Source: Agrostemma githago
Lineage: Eukaryota; Streptophyta; Magnoliopsida; Caryophyllales; Caryophyllaceae
Assembly: GCA_958450325.1 (NCBI GenBank)
Contig: OY288257.1
Span: 13,845,873 to 13,909,872, forward strand
Reading direction: 5' to 3'
DNA length: 64,000 nt
Of the stretch, positions 22,604 through 35,024 are shown one piece after another. The stretch's first letter is position 1. Each line of letters begins with the position of its first letter. The position numbers and the translations under genes are program-made. The notes under the pieces are model-generated. The model did not search any database. It was not told the DNA's origin and saw nothing but the letters and a program-made list of their open reading frames with translations.

Positions 22604-23248
22604 ACTGAGGCTTGGACAGGGCGAAAGTCAGAGTAGCTACCAAGCCAATTAAGACCTGTTAGACTTCCGGTCGGGTCGTTTATAGTCCATTAGACTTGCG
22701 TGAAGGGCTCGCCAGCCATAGGATAGAAGTCATACCTGAGCTGATGATAATAACTCCGTGGGGAATTAAGACTTGTCGCGTAAGTCCTGGGTGCGCCTGT
22801 ACGTGGGCCCATCCCGTGAAAAATGCCGCCTTGGGCTTTCTGTTGGGGAGATATGTGAATTGCGCGGTCTTAAATTGTACCTGTATAAGTTACATAAAAT
22901 TTTGCATGCAACACGTAGGTGAAACAAATATGACTCGCGCTGGGGAAAATGATTTTTGAATTTTTAAATTTTTGAATTTTTTGAAAAATTTTGAATTTTT
23001 TTTGAAACTTTTGACCCCTAAGAAATTTAGGAAAGTTCGGGATGACTAAATCTGTGCTAGTATCGGGACTAGGCTTGTATGTTTAAGCCTTGTTCGAATT
23101 AAGAAACTTTTGCGGGAAGAAGATATGGAAAGAGGGTTGTAGGCCTTGATGCTATATACCCCTCCCTTGCTTCAATTTTCTTCATGCTTCCTCATAATTC
23201 CCTTCTGCTTAAAAAGAAAACCCTTTATTCCTTTCAAGAATTTTAGTC
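22604..23248 (+). other. Upstream region of the antisense PMD gene
   Basis: Noncoding between the purine tract and the PMD ATG. Holds a low-complexity AATTTTTGAA stretch (22950-23000) and a possible promoter with TATATA at 23152-23157 followed by CT-rich sequence resembling a plant leader. Confidence 0.5.
23150..23159 (+). promoter_or_regulatory. Possible TATA box of the antisense PMD gene
   Basis: GCTATATACC about 95 bp before the ATG at 23249, followed by a pyrimidine-rich stretch (cctcccttgcttcaattttcttc). Fits a plant Pol II promoter for the plus-strand gene but is only a sequence match. Confidence 0.4.
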
Positions 23249-25068
23249 ATGGGGATCGAGAGATTGATCGCGATGCTGCAGGAATGGTCCCGACGTTTTA
23301 GGGACACGGATAGGGTGGCTTTGAACCAGACGGGTATTTCTCAATTGTATACATTCCGCCAGATGCAGGTTGATCGTTATTTCCTTGATGCGTGTTTGTC
23401 CTACTGGGACGACATATATCATGTCTTTGCTTTTCCTCGAGGAGAAATCTGCCCTCTACCCGAGCAGATTGCTACTGTGGGAGGATGGAACCCGATACTT
23501 CGTCCTGCCGTACCGTATTCGGTCTATGACTCGAGGAGGAAGCTTCGAGAATTTTTATGACTTTCCCATAATGAAGTGTCTCGAATGGCTGGAGATGACA
23601 ACACAGTTTCTTTAATTGATCTGGCTGAGAAATTTATGAACCCGCATGATGTCCGGGTCAGACCGATTCATAGCCGTAGGGCTTTCTCTTTTTGCATGCT
23701 TCATGTTTTTGCTTTCGAAGGTCACATGGATTTATTGTCATGCATGGGTAATGCCCGTCTGTTAACCGTGGTTGACCTGATGGAGACCGAGCACAGTCCC
23801 GCTTGGCTTATCACGGGAGAAATTATCCAAGGTCTAGATAATCGTAAGAGGGATTCGTCGGCCCGTCTAACCGGAAGCACGCATTTATTGCAGGTATATT
23901 ACCTCGAATTTTCCTAATTTTTCCCGATTTCTCGATTTTCGATTTTTGTCTTGCGATTTTTCTGCTGCAGTGGGCACTCGATCGAGTCACCCTAAGACTC
24001 GATCGAGTGCCCTCATAAAAACCTTATGTTTCGCTTTCAGAGGTACCATTCGATCGAGTGACCCCTAGGCACTCGATCGAGTGCCCTTAGGCGGACGCCT
24101 ATTTTAATTTGTCTCGGAAACTTATATTTTTGTTTCCTTTTTCAGATTGGCTATACAAGAGGTTATCAGTGATAGACCCTCCCCTTGACTCGAGCAATTA
24201 CCATCATAATTAGGTGATGACCAGGAGACGGGCCATTGATTTTTGTTGCCAGATTACTCAGAAGTATTGGGACGAGGTGTTATCTTTCCATAGCGGTCTG
24301 TTGATTCGATGGGTAGTGCCGTGGTGGCGCATCTATGTTTGGATAAGTTTGGACCCGAGGGATAAGGCTCGTTATCAAGTGATTTTGTCTTTCAGGCAGA
24401 CGATCCATCTTTATCTCGACTGCATACTAAGGCAGTATGGTTGGACTCAAAGAATCCCGGAGGTTGAAGCAGTTGTGAGTGATCCTTCCCAACTGACTGA
24501 TGTGATGTGCGATACTTGGATGCAAAGATGGTACACCCGGCATACTTGGCCTATTCCCAAATCTCGTCACTCAATCTGGGTTTCAGCTTCCTATGTGAAA
24601 TGGACTAAAGCAGGTGATGCCAAAGCCCGAGCTGCCCTGAAGGTTGATGAGGCTTTTGACCTGCTGCGAAGGGAGCAAGTTAAAGACAATAGGGGCTTCT
24701 TCGACGAAGGAGACACTCCGGCTACTCTGGTCCGTCTAATGTCAGGTCAGAGAAAGAAGAGTAAGACTCAAGCTGAAGGGCCTAGTGCTAGAGGTGCACT
24801 GGGGAAAGTGAGCCCCCAGGCTGACTTGGAAAGGAGACTTGGCCCAAGATTAGCAGTGCAGGACCGACTTGGCCTGCGAGACAGGCTACCTGAGCACGTA
24901 CGGGCTCGACTTGGGCCGGTGACAATAGCAGAAGACCCGTTGTCGAAGAAATGGGTTCGAGCTAAGGAGGTTCCCCTCGTGATTCGGGAATGCTCGCCCC
25001 CGCCCCGGCGACCTTGGGCTCCACGCGACCCAAAGGACAAAGGAAAGGGCAAGATGCACGAATACTAG
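23249..25068 (+). pseudogene. Antisense plant-mobile-domain (PMD)-like gene of element C, two exons, broken
   Basis: Opposite in strand to the element. Exon 1 (23249-23893) starts MGIERLIAMLQEW; FLDACLSYWDDIYHVFAF PRGEICP has the W...HVF.F..GE..P pattern of the plant mobile domain. Exon 2 (24146-25068) has RWVVPWW and LYLDCILRQYGWTQRIP, matching the end of PMD, then a charged, RDRLPEHVRARLGP-containing tail and a basic end (KDKGKGKMHEY). Defects: in-frame TGA at 23558-23560, a one-base loss at the start of exon 2, and a TAG at 24210-24212 where the second copy (62173-63375) has CAG. PMD proteins derive from transposons; their biochemical role in Tat elements is unknown. The frame from 24214 is open for 284 codons. 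Confidence 0.75.
23894..24145 (+). other. Intron of the antisense PMD gene, with palindromes
   Basis: GT at 23894 after codons THLLQ and AG at 24144-24145 after a pyrimidine tract (tttttgtttcctttttcag). The second PMD copy has a GT-AG intron at the same codon but only 64 bp long, which supports the call. This intron additionally holds four ACTCGATCGAGT-type palindromes (23976-24083), the same motif as in the LTRs. Confidence 0.7.
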
Positions 25069-25480
25069 TCTCCTTTGTTTTATTATTTAAGTATTATTAC
25101 TATCTTTTGCGGTGTGTGTTTTTTTTTGTGCTTGCCGTTTTTGGCGTTTTTTTTTTTCGTGTAATTTGGATTTCCCGAGTTTATCGGGATTTTAATTAAA
25201 AGACATATTAGTGATTATCGTTCCCGTATTTTCTTTATTGCAGTGGTTGTACCCTTTTGAGGGGTTGCCTACGTATCCACGATTAGCGAAATCAAACCAA
25301 ACGTAGTTCCAAAATTGATTGATTTTTTTTGCAATTTTCGAAATACATCAAGACTATTAGTTCGAGATGCGTGACCGTAGAATAATTAATTCTAACTTAT
25401 TGACTTTCTTATAATTTTTTTTGAAAATTTATAAAAAGACAATTTTTTATAAATTTTTACAAATGACATTGAGATAGGGT
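25069..25480. other. Spacer between PMD gene and pol end, convergent
   Basis: Convergent 3' ends meet here. AT-rich, with a block near 25238-25310 (ttgcagtggttgtacccttttgaggggttgcctacgtatccac region) that is also present in inverted context at 61965-62020, so it is a conserved part of this element family. No gene seen. Confidence 0.55.
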
Positions 25481-28400
25481 TTATGGGTAGTAGCGTTTCA
25501 GCTGGTCCAAGTTGGTCGGGTTGACGAACTCGTTCCCGTCCAGGTCTGTCAACATCACCGCTCCTCCTAATAGGACTTTCTTTACTAAGTATGGCCTAGC
25601 CCAATTGGGTTTGAATTTTCCTCTTGGGTCAACCGGTAGTAAGGCACGAACCGATTTTAGGACTAAATCCCCTTCTTTGATGTTTCTGGGCGTAACTCTT
25701 TTGTTGAAAGCCCGTTGGATCCTCTTTTGATATATTTGAATATTGTTAAGAGCCCTGGACCGCCGTTCGTCTAAGAGTACTAACGAGTCATATCGGGCTT
25801 GTACCCAATCTGCTTCCGGTACTTGGCTCTCGAGTAAAATCCTGAGAGATGGAACTTCTAGCTCGATCGGTTGGACCGCCTCCATTCCATATGTCAGATA
25901 ATATGGAGTTGCTCCGGTCGCGGTGCGAATTGAAGTTCGGTACCCCCATAGGGCAAAAGGTATTTTGTCGGGCCAATCCCGGTAATTCTCAGCCATCTTT
26001 TGAAGTATGGTGACAATTGTTTTATTAGCCGCCTCTACCGCTCCGTTTGTTTGGGGACGGTAAGGTGAGGATGTATGCCTCTGAATTTTGTATTTCGCTA
26101 GCAACGTAGCGGTTTCAGCTTGAAATTGGGAGCCGTGATCACTGATAAACTCGTGTGAGATCCCGTATCGGCATATGATCTTATTCTGGATAAATTTGGC
26201 CACGTGCTTGGCGTTCAAGACACGATATGATTCGGCTTCGACCCATTTGGTGAAATAGTCGATGGCCACCAAAATGAAGCAATGACCTCCCGTCCCGGAA
26301 GGGTGCACCTTTCCAATTATGTCAATGCCCCACGTCGAAAATGGCCACGAGGACGTCATGGTGTATAGCAGAGAGGACGACATATGTTGTACATTGGCAA
26401 AAATCTGACAATTATGGCAGTGTTTGACGTATAACTGACAGTCCGTTTCCATGGTGTTCCAATAATACCCGAGCCTCATGATCTTTCGGGCTAGCATATG
26501 GGCGTTCATATGCGGACCGTTTTCACCATCGTGTACCTCGGCCATAACCTTTTCGGCCTGTATTTTACCGATACACATGAGGAGAGCCCCCTGTACCATC
26601 TTTTTGTATAATCGCCCGTCGTCCGTACGAACAAATTGGGTCGCCAATCTTCGCAAGGCCTTCTTGGCCCGGTTTTCAGTTCCCGGGGGATATTCTCCCG
26701 TCGTGAGATAGATTAGAACAGCCTGATACCAAGGTTCTGGATCAGTTATTTCGATGTCCTGGATGGCGTGGACATAGGCCGGCTCGGACCGTCTTTCAAC
26801 GCAGATTGGCATGCTGGTTAGATGCTCCGGGATGTTTAGCAGGGACGCTAATTTGGAAAGTGCTTCTGCAAATTGATTTTCTTCCCGGGGTAGATAGATA
26901 TATTCCACCTTCTGGAATTGTTTCTCTAGAACCCTTACTCGTGCTTGGTAAGCCACGAGATTGGCGTTCCGATTTTTCCATTTTTGGAGCGCTTGATTGA
27001 TGACAAATGATGAGTCATTGTGGACCCAGAGGTTCATTACTCCTAAATCAGCGGCGGCTTGCAACCCGTGAATGCATGCTTCATATTCGGCTGCATTGTT
27101 GGTCACGTCAAAGTCCAATTTGATGGATAACGGGGTGTGCTCCCCTTGTGGAGAGATTAATAGAATTCCGACTCCGAATCCTCGGAAGTTGGACGCCCCA
27201 TCAAGATACAAATCCCATGTTTCGGTGTCGGTATGGAATATGTCTTCGTCAGGAAAGGCCCAAGTATCGGTGTGTCCCTCCTCAGATATTGGACTATCGG
27301 CGAGGAATTCTGCCACTACCCGGCCCTTGATGGCTTTTAATGGTACAAATTTGAGGTCAAACTCTGTGAGCATCAAAGTCCATCTGGACATTCGACCGTT
27401 AAGGATGGGCTTCTCAAACAAGTACTTGATAGGATCCATTTTGGATAGAACATGTACTTCGTGACTAAGCATGTAGTGTTGGAGCGTTTTAGTGGCCCAA
27501 AACAGAGCTAGGCACGTCTTTTCGAGCATTGTGTACTTGCACTCGTATTCCAAGAACTTTTTACTGATGTAGTAAATAGCCCGTTCTTCTGAATCGACTG
27601 TCTGGGCCAGCATAGCCCCCATGGCTGTCTCGGTCGTTGTTATGTATAACGACAAAGGTAGGCCGGGTTGAGGTGGCATTAATACCGGTGGAGCAGACAG
27701 GATCTCCTTGATTTTATCAAAAGCTATTTGACATTTATCGTCCCACAGTACCCGTTCCCCTATCTTCAGTTTTTTGAAAATAGGCTCGCATACCATGGTT
27801 AGCTTTGAGATGAACTGGCTGATGTATTGGACTTTCCCAAGGAACCCCCTTATTTCTTTTTCGGTTTTGGGTGGCTGCATCTCGGTGATGGCTTTGATTT
27901 TAGCTGGGTCGACCTCGATGCCGCGTTGGCTAATGATATGGCCCAGTAATTTGCCTGATGTTACCCCGAAACTGCACTTTTGAGGGTTCAGCCTCATATT
28001 GTACTTACGCGGTCTGGTGAAGAACTTTCTTAGGGCCGAGATGTGCCCGCTTTGGTCCTTGGACTTGACGATCATGTCGTCCACATAAACCTCCACTTCC
28101 TTATGCATCATATCGTGTAATAAGGTGGTGGCGGTCCGTTGATAAGTGGCCCCGGCGTTGATGAGCCCAAACGGCATAACGGTGTAACAGTAAGTACCCC
28201 AAGGTGTAATGAAAGTGGTCTTACTCATATCCTCTTCTGCCATTTTGATCTGATTGTATCCCGCATACCCATCCATGAATGATAGAAGGGCGTGATCGGC
28301 CGTGTTATCCACCAGTATGTCGATGTGTGGTAACGGAAAATCGTCTTTTGGGCTGGCCTTGTTAAGGTCCTGGAAGTCCACACATACTCGCACCTTGCCG

Positions 28401-28508
28401 TCCTTCTTGGGTACCGGCACGATGTTCGTGACCCAGTCTGGATATTCAGACACTTGTATAAAGCCCGCTTTGAATTGTTTATCTACTTCCTCTTTGACTT
28501 TTGAGAGA
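25481..28508 (-). CDS. Element C pol: RT, RNase H, archaeal-type RNase H, integrase
   Basis: An uninterrupted stretch of about 990 codons from 28453 (frame open from about 28508 after a frameshift). RT begins VPVPKKDGKVRVCVDFQDLN, with MPFGLINAGATYQR and catalytic YVDDM near residue 125. The first RNase H domain contains YITTTETAMGAMLAQ and ends VVAEFLADSP; the second starts LYLDGASNFRGFGVGI and has NNAAEYEACIHGL, an archaeal-type domain that marks the Tat lineage. Integrase has the HHCC zinc residues (H...H, CHNCQ), D in AIDYFTKWVEAE, D in ISDHGSQF and E in NGAVEAANK, and ends GNEFVNPTNLDQLKRYYP. It lacks its own start and depends on the upstream gag-pol frame, from which it is now separated by a frameshift near 28500. 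Confidence 0.93.
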
Positions 28509-29576
28509 CCATTCGGGCTTCATTTTTCGGAGCTTATGTTTTACCGGCTTACACCCATCTTTGATGAATATACGGTGCTCAGCTATTTCCCGATCTATTC
28601 CCGGCATGTCCTTGTAGGACCATGCGAAGACGTCTTTGAACTCTTGGAGGAGGTCTGCGAATTGTTTTCTCTCCTCGGGTTCTAAAGATAGGCCCAACTT
28701 AAGCATCTGGGGCTCTAAAGTGGTTCCCATGTTAATGGACTCGGTTTCTTCAATCACCGGGTCTCGGGATTCCCTTTGCTCGAGTTGCTCGATCAGATGC
28801 GGAGGCAGACGTACCTGTTCGTCGGGTTTCTTAATGTCATTGCATATAAAATTTTTGAAATTGGAAGAATTTTGGAAATAAGACAAGTCGTAAGCAGAAT
28901 GGTTTTCGTTATTATTATTAATAGTAAATTTTGAGAATAGCTCGAATAGAGCGGCCATCTGATCGTTGGTCAGTGGCGGAATAGGGAGTGCTCTCGGGAC
29001 AGGCCCCGAGACTCCAGTGGCTAAGGGAAGAGGGGTTACAGATTGGACTCTAGCACCAGACCCTCTAGACTCGGACTCTGAGTCCGACTCCAACTCCGAC
29101 TCAGACTCAGACTTGGTATCCGGCATGTCTCCCTCGCCGGTGGTTAGCTTGTAGACCCGTCCTTGGCTGTCGGTCCACTTGATGGTCTTCTTCCAGGCTC
29201 TTTTCCCGGTGTCTGCACCAACTTCGGAGATCAGCTTCGTTGGATCGAAGTGGTTGTTGCGGAGGATCAGGTTGACCAGATCATCTTTAGGAGCGGGGAT
29301 GGCCTTGTCTTCCCCGAATAGAAGCCCCAGCACGGGCTCAGAGTGGTTTTCGCCTTCCCTGGACTCAGTTTGAATAAGGGTGAATATATCATCGGGGATG
29401 AAATTGCATTCCCGAGCCGTTTTGGTCTCGGGATATGTGATAGCGGGTTGGTAAAGGCCCACTTGGATTGCCCCAAATACTGGAGTGACAAACCTGATTA
29501 TACTTGCCCGATCTGCATTTTCCGGACTCAGAGTATACCCCAAACCGAATCGAGACCCTTCGTTGTTTAGGACCTA
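28479..29576 (-). pseudogene. Element C protease-RT linker and RT N-terminus
   Basis: Continues the gag-pol frame after a TAG at 29574-29576. Contains FGAIQVGLYQP, an acidic SESESELESDSESES tract, an N-rich patch, and the RT lead-in QEFKDVFAWSYKDMPGIDREI and AEHRIFIKDGCKPVKHKLR. Ends by frameshift at about 28500: the true continuation VKEEVDKQFKAGFIQVSEYP is in the next frame, leading into pol. Confidence 0.85.
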
Positions 29577-31839
29577 GATAACCTTCCCAGCCGGGAGATG
29601 TGGCCTCGAAGTGGCTCCCGGTAGGTAACCCAAGTTTTGTAGCATCGTGTTGATGCTAGTAGTGAAGTAGGGCCTGAAGAGATATTCCTCCTCAATCATT
29701 CCCACGAAGTCGAATCCCCGTGGTTCGGCCCGACTCGTGGCGTTGCAGCTAGCCACAGTCATGAGGGTTGCCTCTAGTGTGATGACACCGTCCTGGAGTG
29801 GCATCTGAATTTTCTGTGGAGGGTAGAGGATACGGCCTTGACTGCATGGATCCAAGGCCTTCCTCGTAGCAGGTTGAAGGACGAGGTGACATCAAACACC
29901 TGAAATTCCAATTCTTTCTCGATTGGGCCCGTTATTATTGTCAGCTTAACGGCCCCGGCAACTGGTTTTGGGCTTCCGTCGAAAGCCTGAATAGTCTGCC
30001 CCGTCGGGAGATAGTCGGCCTCGGTGATGCCGAGGGCCTTAGCGGTCCTTAGGGGAAGGACATTTACGGCAGATCCGTCATCAATTAGGGTCATCGGGAG
30101 GTATTTCCCTCGGCAAATGACCGTGATATATAGGGCCAGGTTATGGGCGGCCCCAAACGGTGGTAGATCAGACTCAGAGAAGGTTATGAGTGGGCCTTCT
30201 TCTTTGGATTTGCCCTTGAGATAGGGCATGATAGTGGCTACCATTTCAGTGGGGGTAAACTGGGAGTCGACTTTGATTTTATCGAGAGCCTTAGTCAGTG
30301 CCTCTCGATGTTCTTGGGAGCTAACTAGTAACTGCCATATAGTTAAATTAGCTCGAACCCTCTTCAATTGTTGGACCAAATCCGTGTCATTGCTTGGTTT
30401 CTCGAGAGTAAATTCCGTCCTGGCAGGTTCAGTGACGGTTGTTGGAGTAGAGCGCCCGGTGGTGGCGAGGTAGTTGGTGGCTAAGGCTTTAGACTTAGCT
30501 TTTCGAACCTCTTCACTGGTGATGGGGACGGCTTCCCCTTTGGCTAGGTAGATGTCATCCTCGTCATCGAACCATATCCCGTTAATTTGTGGGATATAGG
30601 GGGAAATGAGGTGTGAACAGTCGATTACCTCCCCAGTGAATATAGCATGGGCACTGAACGGGTTTTCTTTGTTGCTCGGCTTGTCTCCGGGAAATGGGAT
30701 TTTCCCGCTTTTGATCAGATCTTGGATCAGATGCTTTAATTTCCAGCATTTTTCCGTATCATGCCCATTACCTCGATGATATTGGCAGTAGGTTTGGGCG
30801 TTGTAGCTTTTGGGCCTTTTCTCCACGGGAACTTCTGGAGTTGGGCCTATCGGTTGGATTAGGCCCTTTGATGATAGCCTTTGTAAGGCGTAGGTATAGG
30901 TAGTCCCTATATCCGTGAATATCCGATTTGGAGTATTCTTTTTGGATGAGGTATCCAGCAGATTGACCTCATCGAAAATGCTGCGGGTTGCAGCTGCAGG
31001 TGTGGGGTTGCTCACAGATGAGCTAAACCCTTGATATCCCTTGGTAGAGGCCTTAGTCAGGCTCTCTAACCGTAAATCGTCCTCGATCCTTCTACCCATT
31101 TCAGTTAGGGCGGCAAAATTGGGGATGATGGCATACCGGAGATGGACCCGGTAAGATGGGAGGAGATTCTTGACAAAGGCTTCCACTAGCACCTTCTCGC
31201 TGGGCTTATCAACCAGCTTCACACTTTCGGCCCGCCATCTTTGGAGATATTTGGTGAACCCTTCTTTGGGCTCTTGGGCCATCACTTCCAGAGTACGCAT
31301 TGTAGTCTGAATCTCGTTATTATCAGCGTATTCCGAGCAAATTCAGTAGCCACATCGTCCCAAGTCTTGTACTTCTTGGAATCGAGCCTGTAGTACCAGG
31401 CCTTGGGGTGCTTCTCGAGAGAGGAAGCAAATAAGTGCTTAAACATGGTGGATTTCACCCCTTTGACCGCCATGAATTCTTTGAAAGCCCGGATGTGGTG
31501 GACCGGGTCTTCAGTACCCTCAAACATCGGCATTCCCGTGAGGTTGAGGTTGGCAGGTAGCTCGTCATTCAAAGGCGAATAGGAACGAGCATTTTCAGTG
31601 TGGATCGAGTTGTTTGTCGACAGGTTGACCTGTTCTTCAAGCTTGCGAACAACGCCGATTAACTCGGCTATGGGCCCAGTGGGCTCAGATCCAGTGGGAG
31701 TACCTTTCTCCACGGCAGTCAGACGGGTGGCCAGAGTGGTTTGGTCGGTCCAGATAGTCGTCAATTGGGTCTCGATCTTGGCAAGCACGGCGGACAGTTG
31801 ATCTAGAGAATCTTGCATTTTGCGGGTTATGGGTGGCAT
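29574..31839 (-). pseudogene. Element C gag and aspartic protease, frameshifted
   Basis: Starts MPPITRKMQDSLDQL at 31839 with a coiled-coil-like N-terminus, then the capsid block HHIRAFKEFMAVKG...KAWYYRLDSKKYKTWDDV. A frameshift near 31300 moves to the frame beginning MAQEPKEGFTKYLQRWR. The finger is CQYHRGNGHDTEKC (C-X2-H-X4-H-X4-C). The protease has MTLIDDGSAVNVLPL and FNLLRGRPWIHAV. A second shift near 29810 carries on into EATLMTVASCNATSRAEPRG and ends at the TAG of 29574-29576. The same finger spacing in element A supports common lineage. Confidence 0.88.
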
Positions 31840-32861
31840 GTATGTAAGAACACCGCATAATCAGAAACTAGCCCAAATCCCGGAATAGAAAGTACATCCC
31901 GAACAAGACTAAAAAGGGAAATGACTCGGATGAGACACCTAGACGGGTGACTTGTGAAAGGTGGGCCTTCCATAGGAATCGGCGGGTGGGCCGAGTCCTG
32001 TTCGAAGAAAGGTCCACGTGAGACATCCCCAGACTTTGGACTCGATTTTGTAGATGGGCCCTCCTTTGTAGGAGTATGTCCTACGTAGGTGGGTCTTGCC
32101 TTAGTCTAATAAGGCGGACTGGGATAGGGAAGAAACTCGTGATGTAAGATCGACAGAGTTTCGACGCTAGGGACTTCGATGACTTAAGACACGACCCGAC
32201 ACTGCTAAATACGGGAAGTCCTAAGAAGAGGAAGGTTTTGAAAAGGATTTTTAGAAAAAATCCGAAAAAAACGGTGGAGGGGGCCCGATTTTTCGAAAAT
32301 CGAAAAAAAGTGTACCGGTCCTCGATTTTGAGAGTTCGAAAATATTTTCGAGTTTTGAAATTAGTAGAAACCGGCTAGAAATAGGCTATTTTGAGTAAAA
32401 TCATGAATCCTAAATTCGGTATACGTCCCGGGTTTTGAAATTGGATAGTTTGAACAGATGCAATTTTTGAAAAAGACGGTTTTTGAAAAGGACACGGAAA
32501 CCAAGTAGCATATAGTCACACAAGCATTATAACGACACCATGTATGCTCTATACTAAGTCTCGGTCGGTCAATAAGGGTTTATACCAGTGCACATAGTCT
32601 AGACGTTGATCGGGACGGACTTTCTAAGTCGAGTTGAGCTTAGAACATGCCGCGAAACCCACTCGAATCGACTATGGACACCTTTGACATATCCATATTG
32701 GAGTACATCACGGTATAGTGGGACGTCGGTCGCGAGTACCGGCCCAGGAAAATATAGGGTTATGCATGAACCGTAAAACTAAAACGCGTATTGTACTAGT
32801 CAAACGATTTCTATTCGAGTCTCACCCTGAGGATGCCGATGGTAAGTCACGCATCAGTTAA
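31840..32861 (-). other. Element C leader between PBS and gag
   Basis: About 1 kb of noncoding sequence; no ORF or structured motif recognised beyond runs of A/T and scattered CG-rich words. Probably holds the packaging signal, by position only. Confidence 0.5.
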
Positions 32862-32879
32862 TCCCCAGCGGAGTCGCCA
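32862..32879 (-). promoter_or_regulatory. Element C primer-binding site
   Basis: Minus strand TGGCGACTCCGCTGGGGA, three bases after the 5' LTR end. The TGG start fits the CCA end of a tRNA; from memory Ogre-type elements use tRNA-Arg with a PBS of this kind. Confidence 0.8.
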
Positions 32880-33659
32880 AATTGTGGACATGACATAGGT
32901 CCACCCCGACGCGGCCACGCGCGGGTTTGGGGAGGCGAATGAATCTCCATATGAGAATGGATCGAATTGAAATTTAAATCGAAGTGGAGTCGCCACCGAA
33001 CTTTGTGGGAGTTCGGGCCCGTTCGAACCCACTCTATGTCGTAGTGGGGCGTGTACAAAATACGGTCCATTTCCGATGTCAGAGTTTATTGGGTTCGTCC
33101 CTTTGCATTTGATACCGATACCGACATTATCGGATATCGTGTATTGAATGACTCTCGTGCGCCAACGGTTTCGGGCATCCGAAAAATGAGGTTCTGAGTA
33201 AGAGGTGAGGGTACGTGTTGGGAAGTTCACGAAGAACACCCAACCCCGCCCGCACTTAGCGGCCTCTACTAGGATATCGAATGACTTTCTAATACGCGCG
33301 TTAGTAGTTCGGTTGAATGATATGCAAATGTTGTTTTCCCTAAACATGTGAGAAATTGAACGGGTTTCTAGATCGATTTAATGCAACTAATTCTAACGTC
33401 AAAGTTAAATTTAGCATGTGGGTTCATTTTAGTACAATAAAATAAATTGACAAGAGAAATAACAAACTTGTTAGTAACGGTATAACGATAATAATGGTTT
33501 GCGAATAATATAATATGGAATTATGTAAATAAGATGATGCACGATTTTGAAAAGTGATGTTTCACGTGATAAATTAGACACGTGTTGACATAAGTCATAA
33601 AAAAAGTATTACCTAAACTAGAAGACGGTATAGGACTCACGGTTTTGACGTGATAAAGG

Positions 33660-33890
33660 GTCACTCGACCGAGTCATTGGAGGACTCGACCGAGTGAACC
33701 TCTAGAAGAGCTTATGTCCCGTTTTTTAGAACCTACTCGATCGAGTTATTGACGAACTCGACCGAGTACGCTGCCACTCGACCGAGTCATTACGGGACTC
33801 GACCGAGTGGAGGTCGAAAAAGCATTATGTCTCGGTTTTTGGGGTGCCACTCGACCGAGTAGGCTAGGCACTCGGTCGAGTGCCCCCTGT
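33660..33890. repeat. Cluster of ACTCGACCGAGT palindromes (right LTR)
   Basis: Eight copies in pairs, same order and spacing as 19801-20030; lies downstream of the TATA element in element direction. Confidence 0.9.
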
Positions 33891-34988
33891 ACGAACTAGG
33901 GTTCACTTGCAATTTTGTTATCGATTTCGAAATTGCTTTTGATTTTGCTAATTCGATGATTCTGCCGAATCGGGCATAAATATTGTATAATATATGCTCG
34001 ATTCGGATTTTGATAAATCGTTGATTGTGTTGAATTGGGCATAAATATTATATAATTTATGCTCGATTCGTGTGCATGACACTCGTCGTATCCAACGTGC
34101 GATTATTGAATCGACATCAGATATTAGAGCGAGATAAAAAAAAATTGTTATAAGTCATTTTAAATTAACCAAAACGATATAAATTCCCTCCACGCTTATA
34201 GTGTCGTATTAATTCTTGTCGAATTAGATGACATCTATTTTAGCATCAACGAGATATCATGTTAGCTAACTTATTTAACTAAATCGTTAGATTCGACATC
34301 CAATTATTGAATTGGTATCGAATCTAATAGATCGACACTTGAATTAAAAAACTCGGCTTGATTCCCTCCGCATCCCGACATCATAATTAATTCTTGCGAA
34401 TTGTTTGATGTCGGATCCGCATCAAAAGGTCTCGACTCAAATTGAATAAAAAATACATGAATTTAAAGAAGGTTTTTAGAAATTGATGTATGCGATATTG
34501 ACGATGATGTGACAAGATAAAGACGATTTTATTGATGTTTACTCGCTTCAACAATCAAATATTTGGGGTGTCGGGATAAGCGACCGGCCGCGTCGGATGA
34601 AACATCCTTGCATTCGTGTTTTCTTATCCCGTCATCCCTCATATTCGACACGAATTAGCGAGTATGTTAGTGTTTTATATTAACGATATTAGCGATATTA
34701 TAGACGTGACAATAACATAAAAAAACGACTATGACGACGAACAACGCGAAGAAGGACGACGCGAGGAAGAGAAAGAGAAGAGAGAAGAGCGGGATTTGGC
34801 ACCCTCAACCTACATGTTCTTGTTCTCGGACGGGACTCGTTAGAGGTGGCTTGCACTTGAGTATCGAGATGTTGGCTAAGTTATGGTGGTTAGGGTTTTG
34901 ATTACTAGATGCTAGGGTTAGGGTTTGCAAGTGTGAGATTAGGGTTTGATTAGGGTGAAAAGTTGAAAAAAGATGTGTGCATGGGGGT

Positions 34989-35000
34989 GCTTATATAGGC
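34989..35000 (-). promoter_or_regulatory. TATA element of element C 5' LTR
   Basis: Minus strand GCCTATATAAGC with GGCCAAT just upstream; the promoter for gag-pol RNA by position. Confidence 0.65.
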
Positions 35001-35024
35001 ATTGGCCATGCACCCCGTCTAGGG

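Noticed and set aside
24768..25052. 94-codon minus-strand frame
   Set aside because: Shadow of PMD exon 2; low-complexity and not conserved in the second copy.
32847..33347. 166-codon minus-strand frame at an LTR edge
   Set aside because: It is LTR sequence; its parallel in the other LTR (19281-19484) is broken, and no family resemblance is seen.
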